The notes below the pieces were generated by a model, which was not told the DNA's origin, searched no databases, and saw nothing but the letters and a program-made list of their open reading frames with translations. From assembly GCA_963281255.1 (NCBI GenBank), contig OY725491.1, positions 2,480,001-2,544,000 on the forward strand: a stretch of 64,000 nucleotides of DNA. The letters run 5' to 3'. The position numbers were made by a program, and so were the translations under genes. Source of the stretch: Aphrocallistes beatrix. Taxonomy: Eukaryota; Porifera; Hexactinellida; Sceptrulophora; Aphrocallistidae. This document shows, piece after piece, positions 23,214 to 33,884 of the stretch; the first letter of the stretch is position 1, and each line of letters starts with the position of its first letter.

Positions 23214-23221
23214 CTGGTATA

Positions 23222-23335
23222 ACTGAATGTTTGAAATATGTATCTACTTTATGATGTTTACGAACCATTTCCATATACTTCAAAGAATGGTGATAATTAC
23301 TCTATATTGCATTCTGCCGGCAATGGGGGTGCAAT
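23222..23335 (+). pseudogene. broken copy of part of the TRP-like channel exon 1
   Basis: 'aactgaatgtttgaaatat' through 'ctctatattgcattctg' matches 1868-1965 almost base for base. A 4-base insertion ('gtat') shifts the frame, and there are several substitutions. It is joined directly to a truncated fold-back element. The rest of the exon and gene is absent here. Confidence 0.75.
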
Positions 23336-23872
23336 GTGCTATAAAGTTTCCTCCCCCCCAGCATGAAAATTATGAGTTGTGATACATAATATAATTGTAT
23401 ATGATAGCGGTATGATCTTAATCTCAACAAATAATGACTTTGCTGAAGGCAATGGTATTTTTAGTTTGCCGACTATACTAAGTATAGTGGCCAACTTTTG
23501 AAATGAGTGCTCCCTATTCTCCTCCATAACGGGGTTTTTGGGAAAGCCATAAATATGAGTAGAATGAAACTTTGTCAAATGTTAAATGTTTATCAGCAGA
23601 CGATGTTACTATACGATTTTAGATGCGACACCAAATGAAAAAAGAGACACTTTTAATGTGCGAAATTTACATTTACACCTCGAGTAGGTATTAAAAATGT
23701 TTCTAACTTGAAAACGAGACATAAATTATTTTACTTGAGATGAATTGTCTATTAAGCATCTTGCAATATAAAAATTTTCATGATCAGGGGATAATGACTC
23801 ATCAAGAGTCCATCATAGGCAAAATATCAAAAAGATACCCCAGTTAGCCTCCATCTCTATCATGCAGTCGCC

Positions 23873-24000
23873 ATCCAGACATCCCACAAATGCACGGGAT
23901 CCCAAGTGAAAATAGTAGCTTAGTTATTTCATAATTAAATGTCCCACTATGCTAGATTATAGTCACTTAGTGTCCCAGCACATTTGTGGGATGTCTGGAT
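23873..24000. mobile_element. 128-bp MITE
   Basis: Perfect 20-bp inverted ends ATCCAGACATCCCACAAATG. No clear target duplication. Confidence 0.6.
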
Positions 24001-24036
24001 TTGTTAGATTTTGGTCCAGTTGTAAAATGAAATTTT

Positions 24037-24260
24037 CGAATCTATATGAGAAATTATTTGTTTACTTTTATAAAATTGTAAACTTTTGTTTATAATATTT
24101 ATAAAGTAAACAAATTCCCAAAATAGGGTAGATTGAGTAACTCCAGGCGTCCGTGGGCGACTCTACGGACACAAAGTGTCCGCAAGTCTCGCAACGCAAG
24201 AAAGCGAAGCGGGTTGTAAATATATTAAATACACATTAATCGAGTTTTAATAGTAAGGAT
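24037..24260 (+). mobile_element. Helitron-like element, 3' part with full terminus
   Basis: An AT-rich unit is followed by 'gattgagtaactccaggcg', the hairpin ggacacaaagtgtcc, 'gcgaagcgggttgta' and the terminal 'attaatcgagttttaatag'. It ends 24 bases from the stop side of the 24284 gene. Confidence 0.5.
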
Positions 24261-24283
24261 ATAGATATAATTGAAATTCTAAA

Positions 24284-25414
24284 TTATGATTTACATTTTG
24301 GGTTAAGTTTGTAATGAAGATAGTATTTATGTATGGGATAATGATAAACTGTTCTTTTCCTCGTTATGATGAGTACTATAGTCAATGCAATGTATTGGAA
24401 TGATAGAACACAAGTTGCTATTGTGTTTAATATTTTCTCTACATCTGCTGAAATAATGAGTGCGAGATTGAGGTAGGGTAGCTGTTGTGCTGTGAGCAGA
24501 GTGTGATATTGAAAATGGAATAGAAAGGGAAATATACATTTTCCGTAGTAAAGGAATACTGTTATAATAATTTCCATTACTTGTCCTGCATCTGCCAGGC
24601 CGTATAAGAGTATGGCAACTCCTACGCACTTGGATGTAACGGAGAAATATCGATATTGTTTCTTATGGCGTTTTAGCAATTCTATCTCACAATTGTGATA
24701 TAAATCCTGTTCTCCCCATTTCATCGCTTTTCTTAAAATTATCGTCTGTTTAACTAGTCGAATGTAATAGACTCCAAATGTGATTACTATCAAGATCCTT
24801 CCTACGAGCATCGTATAGGGCAATACTCCTAGAGCGAAGAGGACGAGTACAAGTATGCTCGTGTACCAGATGCACCTGTACACGTGTTTTATTCGCCATA
24901 AGTCATTCACATAGGTGTTAGTAATGAATTGAAAGAAACTAATTGCTACTCCCATTCCTAGGATAAAGCTAACGCGACCGATGTTCTGCAACAGCGCGAC
25001 TACCGGGTACTCCAGCTCTCGAACCCAGTGTCTGTGCTCTTCAATTTGTGCTATACAAGTTGTATTGAAATGTAGGGTTGCTGCATTCAGGAAAGGAATT
25101 ATTCGAAACAAATGAGGATATAAATATCCCAAACAAAATGTATTCCCAGAAATAAATTCAAGGCTTAGGATGGTAAGGAGTAGTTTTCCTTGGGTAATTT
25201 TTCTATGGCACAGCTCGAAATGAAACTTGGAATATGTTTCTCCAACTAGCCTGCGTTGCGATCTTGAATAAAGTTTTATGTTCCTCATAACGACAATCCC
25301 CCAACCTATTTGAAAAAAGTATAATAGAGATGTTGTGAATATAAGCACAGTCGCTTCTATTATAGAAACATATCTGTTGAATTTTGAAAGCAGAAAAATT
25401 AAATCTTGAATCAT
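24284..25414 (-). CDS. orphan multi-pass (about 7-TM) membrane protein
   Basis: An intact intronless frame of 376 residues from ATG at 25414. Hydrophobic stretches: ATVLIFTTSLLYFFQIGWG, KLLLTILSLEFISGNTF, GRVSFILGMGVAISFFQF, IWYTSILVLVLFALGVL, GRILIVITFGVYYI, VGVAILLYGLADAG with IIITVFLYYG, and ATCVLSFQYIALTIVLII. The loops are basic. About seven helices would suit a receptor-like topology, but there is no DRY, NPxxY or other family motif, so function is unknown. It shares layout and some local pattern (a YY(I/K)L(V/I) helix followed by a charged loop) with the gene at 31525-32613. A short frame at 24327-24629 on the same strand is a shadow. Confidence 0.72.
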   Translation of the reverse strand: MIQDLIFLLSKFNRYVSIIEATVLIFTTSLLYFFQIGWGIVVMRNIKLYSRSQRRLVGETYSKFHFELCHRKITQGKLLLTILSLEFISGNTFCLGYLYPHLFRIIPFLNAATLHFNTTCIAQIEEHRHWVRELEYPVVALLQNIGRVSFILGMGVAISFFQFITNTYVNDLWRIKHVYRCIWYTSILVLVLFALGVLPYTMLVGRILIVITFGVYYIRLVKQTIILRKAMKWGEQDLYHNCEIELLKRHKKQYRYFSVTSKCVGVAILLYGLADAGQVMEIIITVFLYYGKCIFPFLFHFQYHTLLTAQQLPYLNLALIISADVEKILNTIATCVLSFQYIALTIVLIITRKRTVYHYPIHKYYLHYKLNPKCKS

Positions 25415-25797
25415 TTTGAGATTTTATCGAAGTTTGTATATTTCTTCTTTTATATTAATTCACTTCTAGATTAGTTGACCCAGCAGTTTAATTTCTTTGA
25501 ATAATTTGTCGGTGACATGGGGATTATAACAATTCAATGTGGAAGTTATCCATAATTAATTAACCAAATAATATTAATGCTTCATAGATGAATTCATGCG
25601 TACGTATATCAGATATACTAGATGAATAGTAATCATATTTAAACCAGCTGAATAAACAAATATTTTATACATTTTTTAAATGAAATTCCATAATGAATAT
25701 ATTAATGAGATTGTTAAACATTTCTTACAATAATAAAGAAGATATGCTAATACTTGATTTTATTATCGAAATAACCATATGGTATGCTGATGTCACT

Positions 25798-27052
25798 ACG
25801 AGTGTTATCTTAGCAGCGGATTCAGCAGCGGATTCGAAGTCGCACTTAATCGCTTATAACTCGAAAAGTATTCGTCCTAGATCAAAAATAATTATACCAG
25901 TGGAAAGAAGAGAGTTGGTGTATTTCATTTTTTAAGTTTAAAATTTTAAATTTTCACAAATGAGTTAGCAGTGACACATCAAATTTAGGTCTCAGTTTTT
26001 GGTTAATATCTCATGAAATATTTATGATAAAAACTTTTCCTTTAAACTACGTTTATTTCAGCCTTGGTGTATTTTGTATTTCAAATTTCAAATTAAAATA
26101 TTAATTTTTGAACGAATTATTAATATTTGAATTTTACATTATAATAATGTGATATCACCGGGATTGAATCTATCAAAATATCTTCTTTTGATTACACCAG
26201 ATCATATTTTGATTGCTGAATTCGTGTCCAGCACTAAATTTCCAGCAATTTGATATATATATTGACCATATTTGGAGAATTATTACCTTGTTCTTCTCGG
26301 CTAGGTTCAGCGAGTACGAATATGCTATTTAGAACACTCTGACATATCATATGTGGAATATATGAAAGTTATGTGCCATGCCTTTGTGGCAGGTATATTT
26401 GAATGTGGTAAAACTTTCATATATTCCACATATGATATGTCAGAGTGTTCTAAATAGCATATTCGTACTCGCTGAACCTAGCCGAGAAGAACAAGGGGTC
26501 ACTCGATATGGTTACTCCAAAATTTGGAGATCGGAATGTTTTAACATTCCTGGCCGTTGCTAGGAACGGGCAACCAAAATAATTCTCCAAATATGGTCAA
26601 TATATATATCAAATTGCTGGAAATTTAGTGCTGGACACGAATTCAGCAATCAAAATATGATCTGGTGTAATCAAAAGAAGATATTTTGATAGATTCAATC
26701 CCGGTGATATCACATTATTATAATGTAAAATTCAAATATTAATAATTCGTTCAAAAATTAATATTTTAATTTGAAATTTGAAATACAAAATACACCAAGG
26801 CTGAAATAAACGTAGTTTAAAGGAAAAGTTTTTATCATAAATATTTCATGAGATATTAACCAAAAACTGAGACCTAAATTTGATGTGTCACTGCTAACTC
26901 ATTTGTGAAAATTTAAAATTTTAAACTTAAAAAATGAAATACACCAACTCTCTTCTTTCCACTGGTATAATTATTTTTGATCTAGGACGAATACTTTTCG
27001 AGTTATAAGCGATTAAGTGCGACTTCGAATCCGCTGCTAAGATAACACTCGT
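25798..27052. mobile_element. MULE-like fold-back element with 9-bp target duplication
   Basis: Ends ACGAGTGTTATC and its complement; direct repeats 'gatgtcact' at 25789-25797 and 27053-27061. The arms (~570-640 bp) meet near 26385 with a spacer of only ~45 bases. The left arm has a small local duplication ('gcagcggattca'). No transposase. A 9-bp duplication with long TIRs is typical of Mutator-like elements. Confidence 0.8.
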
Positions 27053-27404
27053 GATGTCACTTCTAATTAGTAATATTTCAAAGCATTAGCAATTTAGAAT
27101 AGCTTCTCATCGTTGCTCTTCGCTTTTGCAAATTAACAATAAATATTTATAAGATTATGTAGCGCTATTGGATCCTTTATTTCTGTTTTGATCTCTCATC
27201 TTCTTTCTAAAAACATTTTTTTATCGAAGGAATCTTTACTGCATTGTAGCTCCATCAGGATAATTATACTTCGGTGCCCTGTGAGTGATTAGTAACTAGT
27301 AAATTTTATAGGTGACATCAGGAGCTTACTATTTTCTAGTGCCTAAATCATCGATACAAGTGAAATCTTATATATTTTAACACCATTTGATGAATGTTAA
27401 AAAG

Positions 27405-27640
27405 TTCACTAGAGACTAGCTTCCAACGGTTTACATGGATTTTTAGGGGTGTAGAGTTCGAATATCGTATTTTCGAATCTATGTGATAAATTATTTGTTT
27501 ACTTTTGTTTACAATAGATGCATAAAGTAAACAAACTCTAAAAATAGGCTAGATTGAGTAACTCCAGGCGCCCGCAGGGAAATTCTGCGGACACTTTGTG
27601 TCCGCAAGCTGCGCAGCGTAAGCGAAGCGCACTTGCTAAC
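27405..27640 (+). mobile_element. Helitron-like hairpin end
   Basis: An AT-rich unit like 24037 is followed by 'gattgagtaactccaggcg', the hairpin ggacactttgtgtcc, 'gcgcagcgtaagcgaagcg' and 'cacttgcta'. Its loop is the inverse of that in the copies at 13281 and 24037. Confidence 0.5.
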
Positions 27641-27844
27641 AATATACAATTAAGTCATCATGGATGATGAGTGAGCATTTCGACTGTCTTTTTACTAATT
27701 TTACTAACGCAGGAGTTGTGAATGTGAGCATTGGACGAAGAAAGAAATTTAATTATGAAATGAAATCAAATAGTAATCGGTATAATGTGAATGAAATGAC
27801 ATGCAATGAAGTGAAATTAATAGTAACGGAGTAATACAATATAG

Positions 27845-28159
27845 TTAGAGTGAAATAGCGTTGAGATATTGAGTAGTTGAGAATGTTCCATCTTGTAATT
27901 TGTCTTTACATGCTTTTCTACGTTCAGCATTTTCGATATTTTTCTTGCTTGATTTTCTGGTGATTCGTAGACCTTGGTCTAACCTTTGATATTCAATTTC
28001 ATAATCAAGTATTATCTTGTTTAGATCAAATAAAAATTTCCATATATTCAGATGGTGAACTTTAACGAAAGATTTTAGAGATTTATGACATGTCTCAGCA
28101 CCATTATTTGTTGCATTATCAGCAGAAAAGATTGACAATTCTTTTCTCCAACGATTCAT
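27845..28159 (-). pseudogene. MULE transposase C-terminal relic
   Basis: Reads NATNNGAETCHKSLKSFV and then HHLNIWKFLFDL. This matches the conserved TNN-x-x-E-x-x-H...P-N-(I/L)-W-x-F block near the end of MULE-domain transposases, with an R/K-rich tail (RKACKDKL). The DDE core upstream is not recognisable. Only ~100 residues remain, so it is dead or truncated. It sits ~800 bases from the MULE-like fold-back element, but no shared ends link them. Confidence 0.6.
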
Positions 28160-28341
28160 GTCTTTTTGTAGTAAAACTTCAACTTTTTAACTAGCTCATT
28201 CTCAATTTCATTAAGATTACAATTTTATTGTCCAAGATTGAGAAAACTCCTACTACTGTAATTTATTCTCGGATAATAAAGGCAATGCCATTAGTTTTCT
28301 GAGCCAATTTGCAAACGTATTATTATTTTTGTATAATTTTC

Positions 28342-28710
28342 TTAGGCCTGTTGCGTGAAATTCTGAGACACCCGCTTAGAAGCCTTAGCAAGCTCTGATA
28401 TAATATATTATGCAAATTGTAGTTCCTATTACAGAATGATATTTACAAAACATGATGATTTTGTTCTATTTTGTTTCGCAAACTCAATAATGCATACGGT
28501 GATCCAAGAAATAGAATAGGATTTGGAATCAAAATAGAACAAAATCATCATGTTTTGTGAAATATCATTCTGTAATAGGAACTACAAGTTGCATAATATT
28601 AGATCAGAGCTTGCTAATGATTCTAAGCGAATGTCTCAGAATTTCACGCAAGTTGTACATCCATGGTTCCTGTTATATAAGTGCATTAGAATTTCACGCA
28701 ACAGGCCTAA
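28342..28710. mobile_element. inverted-repeat element
   Basis: Ends TTAGGCCTGTTGCGTGAAAT and its complement. The inner arms share 'tgtagttcctattacagaat' and 'aaaatcatcatgtttt'. The right arm holds an extra copy of the 'agaatttcacgcaa' segment. Confidence 0.6.
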
Positions 28711-29053
28711 GGATTGTGTTTTCTTCCAGATGGCTTGAGTAAAATAGAACCAACAATCCAACACCCAAATACTTTCATTCCAGGGACAAATGTGTCAATA
28801 CATTTCTAAGTGTTTATTCGAAATCACTACAGCAATTTTAGGAAAAAAATTTCAGCGTATTTGATGCAGCTCTATTTTCGCAAATCCTTTACACCTTGAG
28901 TGTCTACTCAGTGTATGCCTAAGGTAGGTACAGTTTTCTGAAGCTCGAACTTTTATGTATAGATATTCATCTGATTCATAGATAAAAGAGTTTAGTTTTA
29001 ATTCCATTAAATTCCATTATAATCAATGAAATATATTGTCAAGATTACAACTA

Positions 29054-29160
29054 TCCTTACTATTAAAACTCGATTAATGTATATATATACACGTATGTAA
29101 CGAATTGATTGAAGAAACTACCAGGCGCAGAAAGCTAATTTTTGGCATGTGGGAGTCTTA
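29054..29160 (+). mobile_element. Helitron-like 5' end, truncated
   Basis: TCCTTACTATTAAAACTCG after an A, through 'gcagaaagctaatttttggc'; it is cut at 29160, where a fold-back fragment starts. Confidence 0.55.
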
Positions 29161-29452
29161 AAGCGATATTAATGTATGATTTTCAAAGATAATCAAGGTG
29201 GGAACGGGTTGATTCGAAAAATTTGAGCTTTTCTAAAGGACTGATGTTACATTCCAGCGTTGCTATGGAAACGAATTTTTACCATTTGAGCCTATATCTT
29301 GAAAACCGTTATAGCTATACATTTTTTTAAAAAAGTATTTGAGAGATAATAGGCTACTTTCTATTAGCTCCTAATACATTTGTTACATTAAATCTTAAGG
29401 TTTTCGAGATATGGCGCAATATAATTTATGAGTCATATCTGATAAATTGCTG
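29161..29452. mobile_element. fold-back element fragment (3509-4563 family)
   Basis: 'ttccagcgttgctatgg', 'tttgagcctatatcttgaaa' and 'aataggctactttctatta' match the left arm of 3509-4563. The right arm is missing. Confidence 0.6.
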
Positions 29453-29945
29453 ACCAGATTGCCGTGCCTTCCGAACGTGGACGGCGGATTCTCCCCACAC
29501 AAGAAGCAATGTGAGCAGTTGTCTGCGATCCGGCCTCTCGCTCTACAGGATCAACGACCCGCACGGCTGTCCCACTCACTACCGTAAAGCTGCTTCTAGT
29601 TTAATCAGCTTACACAATCCTGATTTTCAGAAGTCGCTCTCGCAGTTCATGTGCCATTCCAGGCCAACAACAGAGAGGCATTACAGACACCACATGGCAC
29701 ACTGCGGCTTGTGCACCATCTTCACTGAGCTGGCAGATGTCAAGTCATTCCTGGAGAAGAGTACGTCGCTGTTCCCACGCCCCAGGATTCGAACCAACCT
29801 CATCCCTCTGCTGCTTCTCTCTCCCCTGAGGGCCATTACGAGGATTCCAATCAATGCTATGCCCACGACCACGAGTATGGTGATGACCATAGTGGTAATG
29901 ACGACGAGTGTGAGAATAATGTTGATGAGGTCCCGCTCCCACTGA
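29453..29945 (+). pseudogene. possible tyrosine-recombinase-like relic
   Basis: A 144-codon frame contains FQKSLSQFMCHSRPTTERHY followed by a RHH run. It resembles the L-x-x-x-M-x-H-S-x-x-T-x-x-x-x-Y end of tyrosine recombinase-like proteins in invertebrate transposons (Crypton/DIRS type). The remaining part is not recognisable, and codon use after residue 90 looks non-coding. Composition is less AT-rich than its surroundings up to ~30140. Confidence 0.3.
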
Positions 29946-30828
29946 TCCTACCGACTCACTTTCGCTTATACTCCACCATTTTGTTCCCCAATTCGAATGC
30001 TGCGAAGAAATTGCTCTCTCCAAATATTCTTCGAGATGCGAAGAGTATACTCTACGATCAAAAGGAGGAGGACATTTTCTTTCGGGTATTCGAAACTGTG
30101 CTCGACCATTTCGTCACACAACTTCGTCCAGTAACAAGCAGTCATGTCTCAAATTGAGTCAGGAATCGCCCCAATTTTCTCCCAATTGGGTTTGACTTGT
30201 GGAACATGTTGGCCAGCAGTCAGCGCTGAAGAAAGTGACAGACAAAATTAGGACATTTGGACGAAATCATCGGAATAAAGACTCCATACATTCCTGAATA
30301 ATCTAGCCTTTTCTTTTCTATTTCCCATTTGACGCTTGTTTTCCTTGTTTGTGTTTCCCCATATGAATCACTGTCTGTTTAAGTCAGTTTAGATATTTCT
30401 TTCATTTTAAAGTCTTGTTAGAAAATTGGCGAGTACATAATGGGCATTTGCACCACGAATCCTTTGACTTTGGTCACTGGCTCGAAAATATCTAATGGTC
30501 TTTTTGAATAATTACGTTAGTTCTGCTAAGTCGAAACCGGCGTTCGTGGTGCGTCTGGTATCGCTAGCGCTCTACCACTTTTGAGAGTGGTATGGCATCG
30601 CTCATTTTCGTGGAGCTCCTGTGTTAGTGGTATACGAGTACTTATAGAATGTGACTCATTCTTCCTTCCTTATCTGCTATAAGATAGAATTTTGTCCCCC
30701 AGTTCTTCAATTGACCTGATCATATCACAGTTACAGAAGTATAAAGAAAATGTATCCAGCCTTCAAACCTTCGAATATTTCTAGCGATGCTGGGGTGTCA
30801 AGCATACTTGAGTTAGAAAATATAAATA

Positions 30829-31128
30829 CAGTACACCCTCGCTAATCCGAACACTTCATTCTTACAATCCGAACACCCAAAATATAATATTATTGGCCTC
30901 ATGTTTTAAATCAAAGTTTATAATATTATCTCTTTCAATAAGATTGAGAAACCTCATTAAAGAAGCAGTCATAACAGAATATTATCCTTAATATTATAAC
31001 AATACAAATTTATTATATTTAATACCCCATTGAATTAGTGCTATTTCACTAATCGGAACAAATTCACTAATCCGAACGATTTTTTCGATCATTGGCACAG
31101 AGCTGTTCGGATTAGCGAGGGTGTACTG
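30829..31128. mobile_element. 300-bp pogo/Tc-like MITE
   Basis: TIR CAGTACACCCTCGCTAATCC with its complement, flanked by TA on both sides. 'ccgaac' phrases recur inside. Confidence 0.75.
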
Positions 31129-31524
31129 TATGTGTATTTTTCACATAAAAATTAATAATTTGACATGGCTCATCAACAACTGGCGATTATAAATTTCCAG
31201 AGTCCACACCACAGGGAACATGGAGGATAAATAGACGTCCATCTGCAAACTTTTTAAGATGAATAGATATTTTACTGCATACACTCTCCCCCAAATGAGG
31301 TAAGATACGCCCGCTACTACCTGCTAATAGTACTAGATTAGGTAATCTTATTGGTGTACTATAATTAGTATCACGAATAACTAATAATTGAATTAATTTA
31401 GATCAGATCAATTTCAGCAGGTCTACGAGTAATTCTATGATATAGTACTGTGATTAATTTGAATAAATAGCTGGACAGATGCAAAATAAAACAATATTCC
31501 AAATGTGTATATAGGATATTTCTG

Positions 31525-32613
31525 ATGGATTTACCACTGTATCCAGTTGCATACAAAATTGGCTATTTCATCGCAGTAATATTACTCTCGTTACAGATCG
31601 TAATTCAGCTGCCATGGTTAGCATTCTTGATCACCAAGTTACGCGATGTTTACAAGAAAAAGCGAAAGTTAGAAAAGGTACAATATGCTGACGAATTATC
31701 TGATACGCGTAATCAAATGAAGAATTACAAGCATGAGTATCGGAGGCTGGGGTTCTTCCTAGCTGCGACATTATGTGAACTCTTAGTAGGACTATTACAC
31801 CTCTTAGGCAACATTATGTGGAAGTTGATAGAATTGTATAACCCTACGGATTGCAACGTCTTGTATAAGATTGTTCGCGGGTATATACATGTCGTCATCG
31901 GAAACGTACTCGCAGCATACTTCTACACACTCACACTCATCATCATGGATATACTAATCCGCTATCATATTCAGTTCTACTCCAGCAATGATACAGATTT
32001 TAGACTCAAAATCCAAGCCAAGCGTCTGGCCGTCTTCTCTAGCGCAATAATTATTCTTTCCCTCAGCGGAGTAGGAGTAATTCCGGCATATGGAATCAAC
32101 ATCGTTGTTCTTCTATTCGTTTACTATAAACTCATTGTGAATACTAACCGTCTCTATATTGTTCTAAAAATAAAATGCGAGGATTTGAAGTATATGAATG
32201 GAGAGAAAGACTTCATTACAAAACAATTTATCCACAGCACCATTCAATTCAAACGTTTCAAGATTTGGTTCTTACTCTGTGGCTTCCCCCTCATTCTCTA
32301 TGTACTACTCGGCGCATTCATTACGCTCCCACTCTCGTTCCTAACTGAACCTTGTCTCCTTCAAAGTTCATTCCTAAAAAACAATACGGTCGCGGTCGTA
32401 TACTCTCCTGGGTTTAATATCACAGTGACCGTATTTTTTTATTTAGTGTTGTCTCTTCTAATATGCACACTTGTTCTATTCGTTCCAACACTAATCGTAT
32501 ATTCGCTCATCTATTTCTGCAATAAACTATTGTTTGACTATCGCTACCATCACAGATTCCACATTGACCGTACATACTCTGGAGGTTTAGTCCTACGCCC
32601 ACTCATGAGTTAA
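31525..32613 (+). CDS. orphan multi-pass (about 7-TM) membrane protein
   Basis: An intact intronless frame of 362 residues. Helices: IGYFIAVILLSLQIVIQLPW, LGFFLAATLCELLVGLLHLL, VVIGNVLAAYFYTLTLIIM, LAVFSSAIIILSLSGVGVI, INIVVLLFVYYKLIV, IWFLLCGFPLILYVLLGAF and VFFYLVLSLLICTLVLFV. A long basic first loop (KKKRKLEKVQYADEL) follows helix 1, as in the 24284 gene. The C-terminus is short and basic. No known receptor motif is visible; it could be a lineage-specific receptor or a transporter-like protein. The ~400 bases upstream are AT-rich and hold no repeat I recognise. Confidence 0.72.
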   Translation: MDLPLYPVAYKIGYFIAVILLSLQIVIQLPWLAFLITKLRDVYKKKRKLEKVQYADELSDTRNQMKNYKHEYRRLGFFLAATLCELLVGLLHLLGNIMWKLIELYNPTDCNVLYKIVRGYIHVVIGNVLAAYFYTLTLIIMDILIRYHIQFYSSNDTDFRLKIQAKRLAVFSSAIIILSLSGVGVIPAYGINIVVLLFVYYKLIVNTNRLYIVLKIKCEDLKYMNGEKDFITKQFIHSTIQFKRFKIWFLLCGFPLILYVLLGAFITLPLSFLTEPCLLQSSFLKNNTVAVVYSPGFNITVTVFFYLVLSLLICTLVLFVPTLIVYSLIYFCNKLLFDYRYHHRFHIDRTYSGGLVLRPLMS

Positions 32614-32872
32614 ATAGAAGAGAGAGAAATTGAAGTTGATTCGTTTTCCATATCAGAGTGATGAATATTACTAATCTAATCTTTTATTTTAGTGATTTCA
32701 AACGACTTAGTTTGCATGACTTGAACGTAGGTACTATTACATATGATTTAGTAATATACAAGTACAAGTAGGTGAAGAGTGAGCTTTTTCTGTTTCTGTC
32801 GTATAATAAAGTAAATTTTAAACTGTTTATTGATTAATGTTAAATCGTTTGAATTTTTTATAAATGTACGAT

Positions 32873-33250
32873 ATATTTACGAATGGCGGACAATTCGTCG
32901 CCGGACATTTCGTCGCATGGACACTTCGTCGCACGGACATTTCGTCGCGCGGAATTTTGTCCCCAAATGCCCAATTTGCACCTACTTATTTCTCAATAAA
33001 AAGCCCTCATTTTCACCCTTTTTTTCAAATATACTCCACTCCAAAAGCCTCAATTTCCGTTCCTTACATATTAGTACCCGTTTATTTTAGTCTCTAATGA
33101 GACGAATTTTTCAGGGACAAAAATTCCAGGGACGCTACACATTATCCGGTAACTTATGTTCAGGAGACAAAATGTCTATGTGACGAAATGTCCGCGACGA
33201 AATATCCATGCGACGAAATGTCCGTGCGACGAATTGTCCGTCAACGATAT
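32873..33250. mobile_element. MITE with tandem-repeat termini
   Basis: Both ends are arrays of a ~15-bp word of the form 'ggacatttcgtcgca', inverted between the two ends (four or more units each). The outermost unit is gcggacaattcgtcg and its complement. The centre is AT-rich with no coding. Confidence 0.65.
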
Positions 33251-33884
33251 TTACATACATATATAAGATAATTATTCTCAAATGCTATGAGAAAATTAAT
33301 ACATAACATTAACGAGTCCCCACGGTTAGATGAAATTACAACTCTGAGTTCAAGGTCTCAAGAAGAGTCAATGAGACAAAGCCCATTACTGACAGCCAAC
33401 ATGTCCACACTAACTTTAGGCCTGGAGGATAGTGAGCTAATTTCCCATTGAATATACGTGTATGTGTGCACTCTTTACTTCAGTCTAGAGCTGTACCGAA
33501 TTAAGAACTTTCCAATCCGGTTAGATCCAATATACCAGAACTAACTATTGGTGTGCTAGATATCATGTAGAACTGAAATAATATCATTCTAGTTAACAGT
33601 GGCTACACTTTATAGAAATAAAAATTATTGTGCCCGTATTTTCTGCATGAATATGGACATTTAACACTATTAAGCAACAAAGGTTGAGAATGAAGATCAT
33701 CACCTGACCGTAATGGTGTCCTCAAAAGATAAACGCACTCGAAACATTTAAATTATATTCTGATTAGAGAATTAAAAAGATTACCCAAAGTTTTTTGTTT
33801 GTCGAATATCATTTGTATAGTAGCCAACTTATTATCTATAGGGTCTGTTATTTTGGAACAATTTTAATTCTGAATTGCTTAGGG

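Noticed and set aside
24327-24629. 100-codon minus-strand frame rich in His and Ser
   Set aside because: Out-of-frame shadow of the multi-pass membrane protein gene at 24284-25414.
29745-30023. His-rich frame on the minus strand
   Set aside because: No family resemblance; His runs arise from a 'gtggtaatgacgac' low-complexity stretch.
30560-30600. tRNA-like phrase 'gcgctctaccacttttgag'
   Set aside because: No cloverleaf can be formed around it and A/B boxes are absent.
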